From: Terebella lapidaria
Lineage: Eukaryota; Annelida; Polychaeta; Terebellida; Terebellidae
Direction of reading: 5' to 3'
Assembly: GCA_949152475.1 (NCBI GenBank)
Contig: OX424555.1
Coordinates: 95,637,515-95,701,514 of the forward strand
DNA length: 64,000 nucleotides
The position numbers and the translations under genes are program-made. This document shows, piece after piece, positions 60,970 to 64,000 of this stretch. How positions within the stretch are numbered: position 1 is the stretch's first letter; each line of letters opens with the position of its first letter. Under the pieces are notes generated by a model. That model worked only from the letters and a program-made list of their open reading frames with translations. It searched no databases and was not told where the DNA came from.

Positions 60970-61135
60970 TGATAGTCAATTTGTTCGATTGTCATAAGTT
61001 GATCGTCAGTTTGTTTGATCGTCACGAGTTGATCATCAATTTGTTTGATCGTCATGAGTTGATCCTCAATTTGTTTGATCGTCAATTTGTTTGGTCTTCA
61101 TGGGTTGATCCTCAATATGTTTGATCGTCATGATG
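60970..61135 (+). repeat. GATC-rich minisatellite, second array
   Basis: Five to six copies of a unit like that at 55,569-55,865. It runs without a gap into TGATGACAATTTTCCACCC, which is the inverted form of the conserved island (12,757-12,785). This shows where the unit came from. Confidence 0.9.
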
Positions 61136-61460
61136 ACAATTTTCCACCCAGAAAGATATAGATGATAAATCAGGACAAATGCACCTTTTTTGGCGCCATA
61201 AAGACGGCATAATAGACGCGTTGAGTTGTTATGTGAATGGCAATGTATCGTGTGTCTGACAGCACAAACGTAAGAAATAGGGGCTGATCACGCAACATTC
61301 ACCATCGCCGGGTGCCCGCCAAATCAAGAGGTCCCAGCGATCATGAATACATAAAATGGGAGATGACACAAAACATGTATCAAATATTATTTTTTTGTCA
61401 GGTAATGTATTCCATTAGCTATGATTGTAAATATAAGCCATGATTACTGATTATCTCAAA
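61136..61460 (-). repeat. Inverted copy of the 12.45-12.77 kb sequence
   Basis: The reverse complement matches 12,480-12,770 and 41,165-41,495 (shared AAGGTGCATTTGTCCTGATTTATC, given here in part, TATTATGCCGTCTTTATG, GTGATC.CCAAC and GACCTCTTGATT). It is more diverged than the two direct copies. Confidence 0.8.
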
Positions 61461-61959
61461 GATAATAAAATGTAGAAGCAACACCATTTTAGATAAAAAC
61501 GTTTATAGAAAGAAAGTATTTGATAAATTCAGTGATAATAACCCTGATTTCGTGTATATGTTTGAACAACCTCGCAATATTTTCAATCTGTTCACACAAA
61601 GATTATCACTGATCAATGAATGTTTCCAGATTCCTCTCTAATTGTTCATGTCTCTCTTCCCTATTTTCTCATACATATATATTTACACACAATTATTGTC
61701 ATGCATGTGAATATACATTTACTACAAAATTCTATCAATATGCACGACTGTGTATGGCAGTATAGACTCGGTCATGTTATGGACACTCACTGGTTAGCTG
61801 GAGAACTGAGTTGAAATTTCCCTCTATAGTCAAGTGTGTAGGGTGGAGGGGTGTAACGAATCAGTAAGCTATGACCCAGGGAGAGAAAGAAAGATAGCTA
61901 TAAGATAGATGACTCTCTAAGACATGCTCCAGGATTCGGGGGGACAGTGCTTCACTTTC
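61461..61959. other. AT-rich spacer
   Basis: Part (about 61,690-61,725) resembles 11,728-11,765. Otherwise nothing is recognised. Confidence 0.45.
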
Positions 61960-62330
61960 CTGCTAAACCAGCTTGCCCTGAACGCCCGTTATTTCAGGGC
62001 CACATACAACATTTTCTTCGCAAGGATTTGCCCGCCACAAATAACCCTACATCCATCACATGCCATCAAACCATTAACCCCTTGCCCCACGTATAACTAT
62101 GTGCTTACATCACAAAGACAATAAGTATTTGCAGGGGCACCCTAAGTGGATTGCAAGTGAACCCCCAAGTGTTATATCGACGACAGATGATGACTCTCCA
62201 ATACCGCAATCACCTTTCCCCGGCCTTCTCTCCACTATAAGATATAGCCTCTGCCGATCAACCAAGGACCTCTTCTGCAAACTCGAACTTGGTCATCCTT
62301 GAAACTTGAGAAGGGTTTTAGGGAATGACA
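61960..62330 (+). repeat. Second copy of the 53,290-53,690 block
   Basis: See the partner entry. Two short frames (66 and 67 codons) are not shared with the partner. Confidence 0.8.
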
Positions 62331-62388
62331 AACGGTTGCTATAGATGATACCCTATCCAATATTCCTAAATCAGGTGTTGTATACTTA

Positions 62389-64000
62389 TTGTGTTATATT
62401 GTGGATATCATACATAATGGCAGCTTAACTACAAACCAAAATAGTATGTACAACTATAGGCTGTACAAACAAGGTCCTCGCTCGAATGTGTTTTGCACTA
62501 TTCAGTTGAATCATTCCCGTATTACCTTCGAGGGATCTTGCACATCGGACGAGATCCGACTACGGACACAGTCAGACCTGGCACACTTCGCTACACACCT
62601 GGCGCCATGCAGATAACGTGAAACGGTGACAGCAAAAATAGTAAAGAAAGCCTGGTCTCAGAGAAATATCGTCAGATCTCAGGCACTCAGAAGCCAAGAA
62701 CACTCTGCATCGGTGACGATTCTCACCAAGACAGAATCATTAGACATATCGACTGTAGCAATCGTGGATTAGTCATAAATGGATGGATATCCATCATAGC
62801 CGAGGTGTTAAAACCGGAAACAAAGAGGTTTGTTTTTCGTTCCTATCATTACGGATACATGCCTTCAGTTTATGACATTTCTGGTATCGCTGCTGTCTAC
62901 AGTAGTCTTGCCACTTCTCTTGTATGCTGTGATCATGTGGATGTATCCCGGCTACATTTCGATGACTAATATTACCAAATGAATGGCTCGTTTTGATTCC
63001 ATTTGACTGTTTCCTTTCTGCCTGTAAGAAACCATCAGAGAATGAGGGACTCCGACGATGAACATTTTGTATTGAATGTGCACGTACAGGCACAATTTGC
63101 AGTCAATCAAACCCTATTGCTTTAATCTCACAGGTGTCCATTCGGGTCTTGCTTATTGGGTCTATGGTGTTGATATAGGCCATGAACCTAGTCATCAAAA
63201 AAGCACTATAGCCTTTGTGTTTCTGACATCTGGACACTGGGCTCTAATTAGGTGCCTATGTCAATGGGTGTGAAAGAGAATGTGGGAGAAAAACACAGAC
63301 TGATATGGTCATAGTAATATCTATTGGTTATGATTATTATATTGTACATAATCTCCTGCACATCATTACATGTAGTCGGTCGATCAATTAAAATTTGTCA
63401 TTTCACGTTTTTCATTGCTCTGATCAAAATATTCATCCTTGGAGGTAATTAGCTCCAAAAGTGGCTTTTCAACCTAGTGATGGATATGGGCGGTTGATAT
63501 CTACCGCCCATCTCCACTAAACATGGAATCAACTGCCCATATCCATCAATAGGTTGACGAGCCACTTTTGGGGCTAGGCAGTAATAGGTTGATATAATAT
63601 GGATATGTCGTTAATGTCGTGAACTGATGTGTTACCTGAACTGATAAAGTCAGTGCTGTCATGAGTCTGTTGGCAAGTCATCGAATGCCTGATTCTATTA
63701 CTCTGACACAGAATGACGTACATTTGATCTGTATAATGGATGCATTACGAGAATCAAATTGGTCACTTGTTGATATTTGTTGAGACTATTTTCCGTGAAT
63801 CCCTGGGGACCAAAAGAACAGATATAAATGTTATAATTATAAGTATTTTGACTTTAGTTTTTACTATCCTCTGTTCTCATCCCTCCTACTTATGTGTTGA
63901 ATCTTCCGCTACCATTTTACTACTGTTGGAATATAGTGCAAGGTATTATGATTTGTTTCATTTCATATCAATGTTGAACTGCAAGATACCTTGTAAATTA
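62389..64000 (+). repeat. Segmental-duplication unit, copy 4, running off the window
   Basis: Collinear with 47,810-49,500 and with 28,470-29,740. It carries the same 8-bp-TSD MITE as copy 2, at the same place. The unit is cut by the window end. Confidence 0.85.
63450..63577. mobile_element. Palindromic MITE with 8-bp TSD, copy 2
   Basis: 128 bp, with the same ends and position as 48,822-48,958, flanked by GAGGTAAT and GCAGTAAT. It is shorter than its partner by about 9 bp in the middle. The shared position means it was present before units 2 and 4 separated. Confidence 0.85.

Overview
This is an animal nuclear genome window, most likely from a marine invertebrate of the mollusc or annelid kind. 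The flanks are AT-rich, with no operons, no ribosome-binding sites and no recognisable intact host gene. Diverged LINE tails, MITE-like elements and minisatellites lie throughout, and one Ty3/Gypsy element carries a primer site that fits an invertebrate tRNA-His. The organism call is inference; nothing here names a species.

Two things dominate the window. The first is a young GC-rich Ty3/Gypsy LTR retrotransposon on the minus strand (17,524-28,271). It has a TATAG target duplication, LTRs without a single substitution between them, a tRNA-His primer site, a polypurine tract, Gag with a CCHC knuckle, and protease, RT, RNase H and integrase. An unexplained reading frame lies upstream of Gag, and 2.6 kb without a convincing gene lie between integrase and the downstream LTR.

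The second is a mosaic of old segmental duplications that makes up nearly all the AT-rich DNA. One long unit runs from about 6.9 to 17.5 kb and, after the LTR element, from 28.3 to 32.0 kb. It recurs from about 34.1 to 52.0 kb. Its right half recurs again at 56.3-59.5 kb and from 62.4 kb to the window end. Blocks at 53.3-55.6 kb recur at 59.6-62.3 kb. Pieces at 3.3-4.6 kb and 61.1-61.5 kb are inverted copies. Because each paralogue acts as an empty site for the others, several insertions can be bounded and ordered: the LTR element, a TA-flanked MITE, an 8-bp-TSD MITE present in two copies, a 983-bp long-TIR element and a 1-kb element with tandem repeats inside.

Region by region: 1-6.9 kb is rearranged duplication debris with a tRNA-like/LTR fragment at 6.1-6.3 kb; 6.9-17.5 kb is unit 1, left part; 17.5-28.3 kb is the Gypsy element; 28.3-32.0 kb is unit 1, right part; 32.0-33.8 kb holds an old related LTR and a LINE 3' end; 34.1-52.0 kb is unit 2; 52.0-54.1 kb is a stretch partly private to unit 2 with two long open frames; 54.1-56.3 kb holds a shared block, a minisatellite and a LINE 3' end; 56.3-61.5 kb is unit 3; 61.9-64.0 kb is the start of unit 4. 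I find no CRISPR array, rRNA or functional tRNA. The most interesting leads are the 94-bp near-identical island shared by two diverged units, the two minisatellites grown from that same island in other copies, the tRNA-like plus tRNA-Lys primer fragment, and an antisense-facing TATA box with a palindrome in the long 3' region of the Gypsy element.
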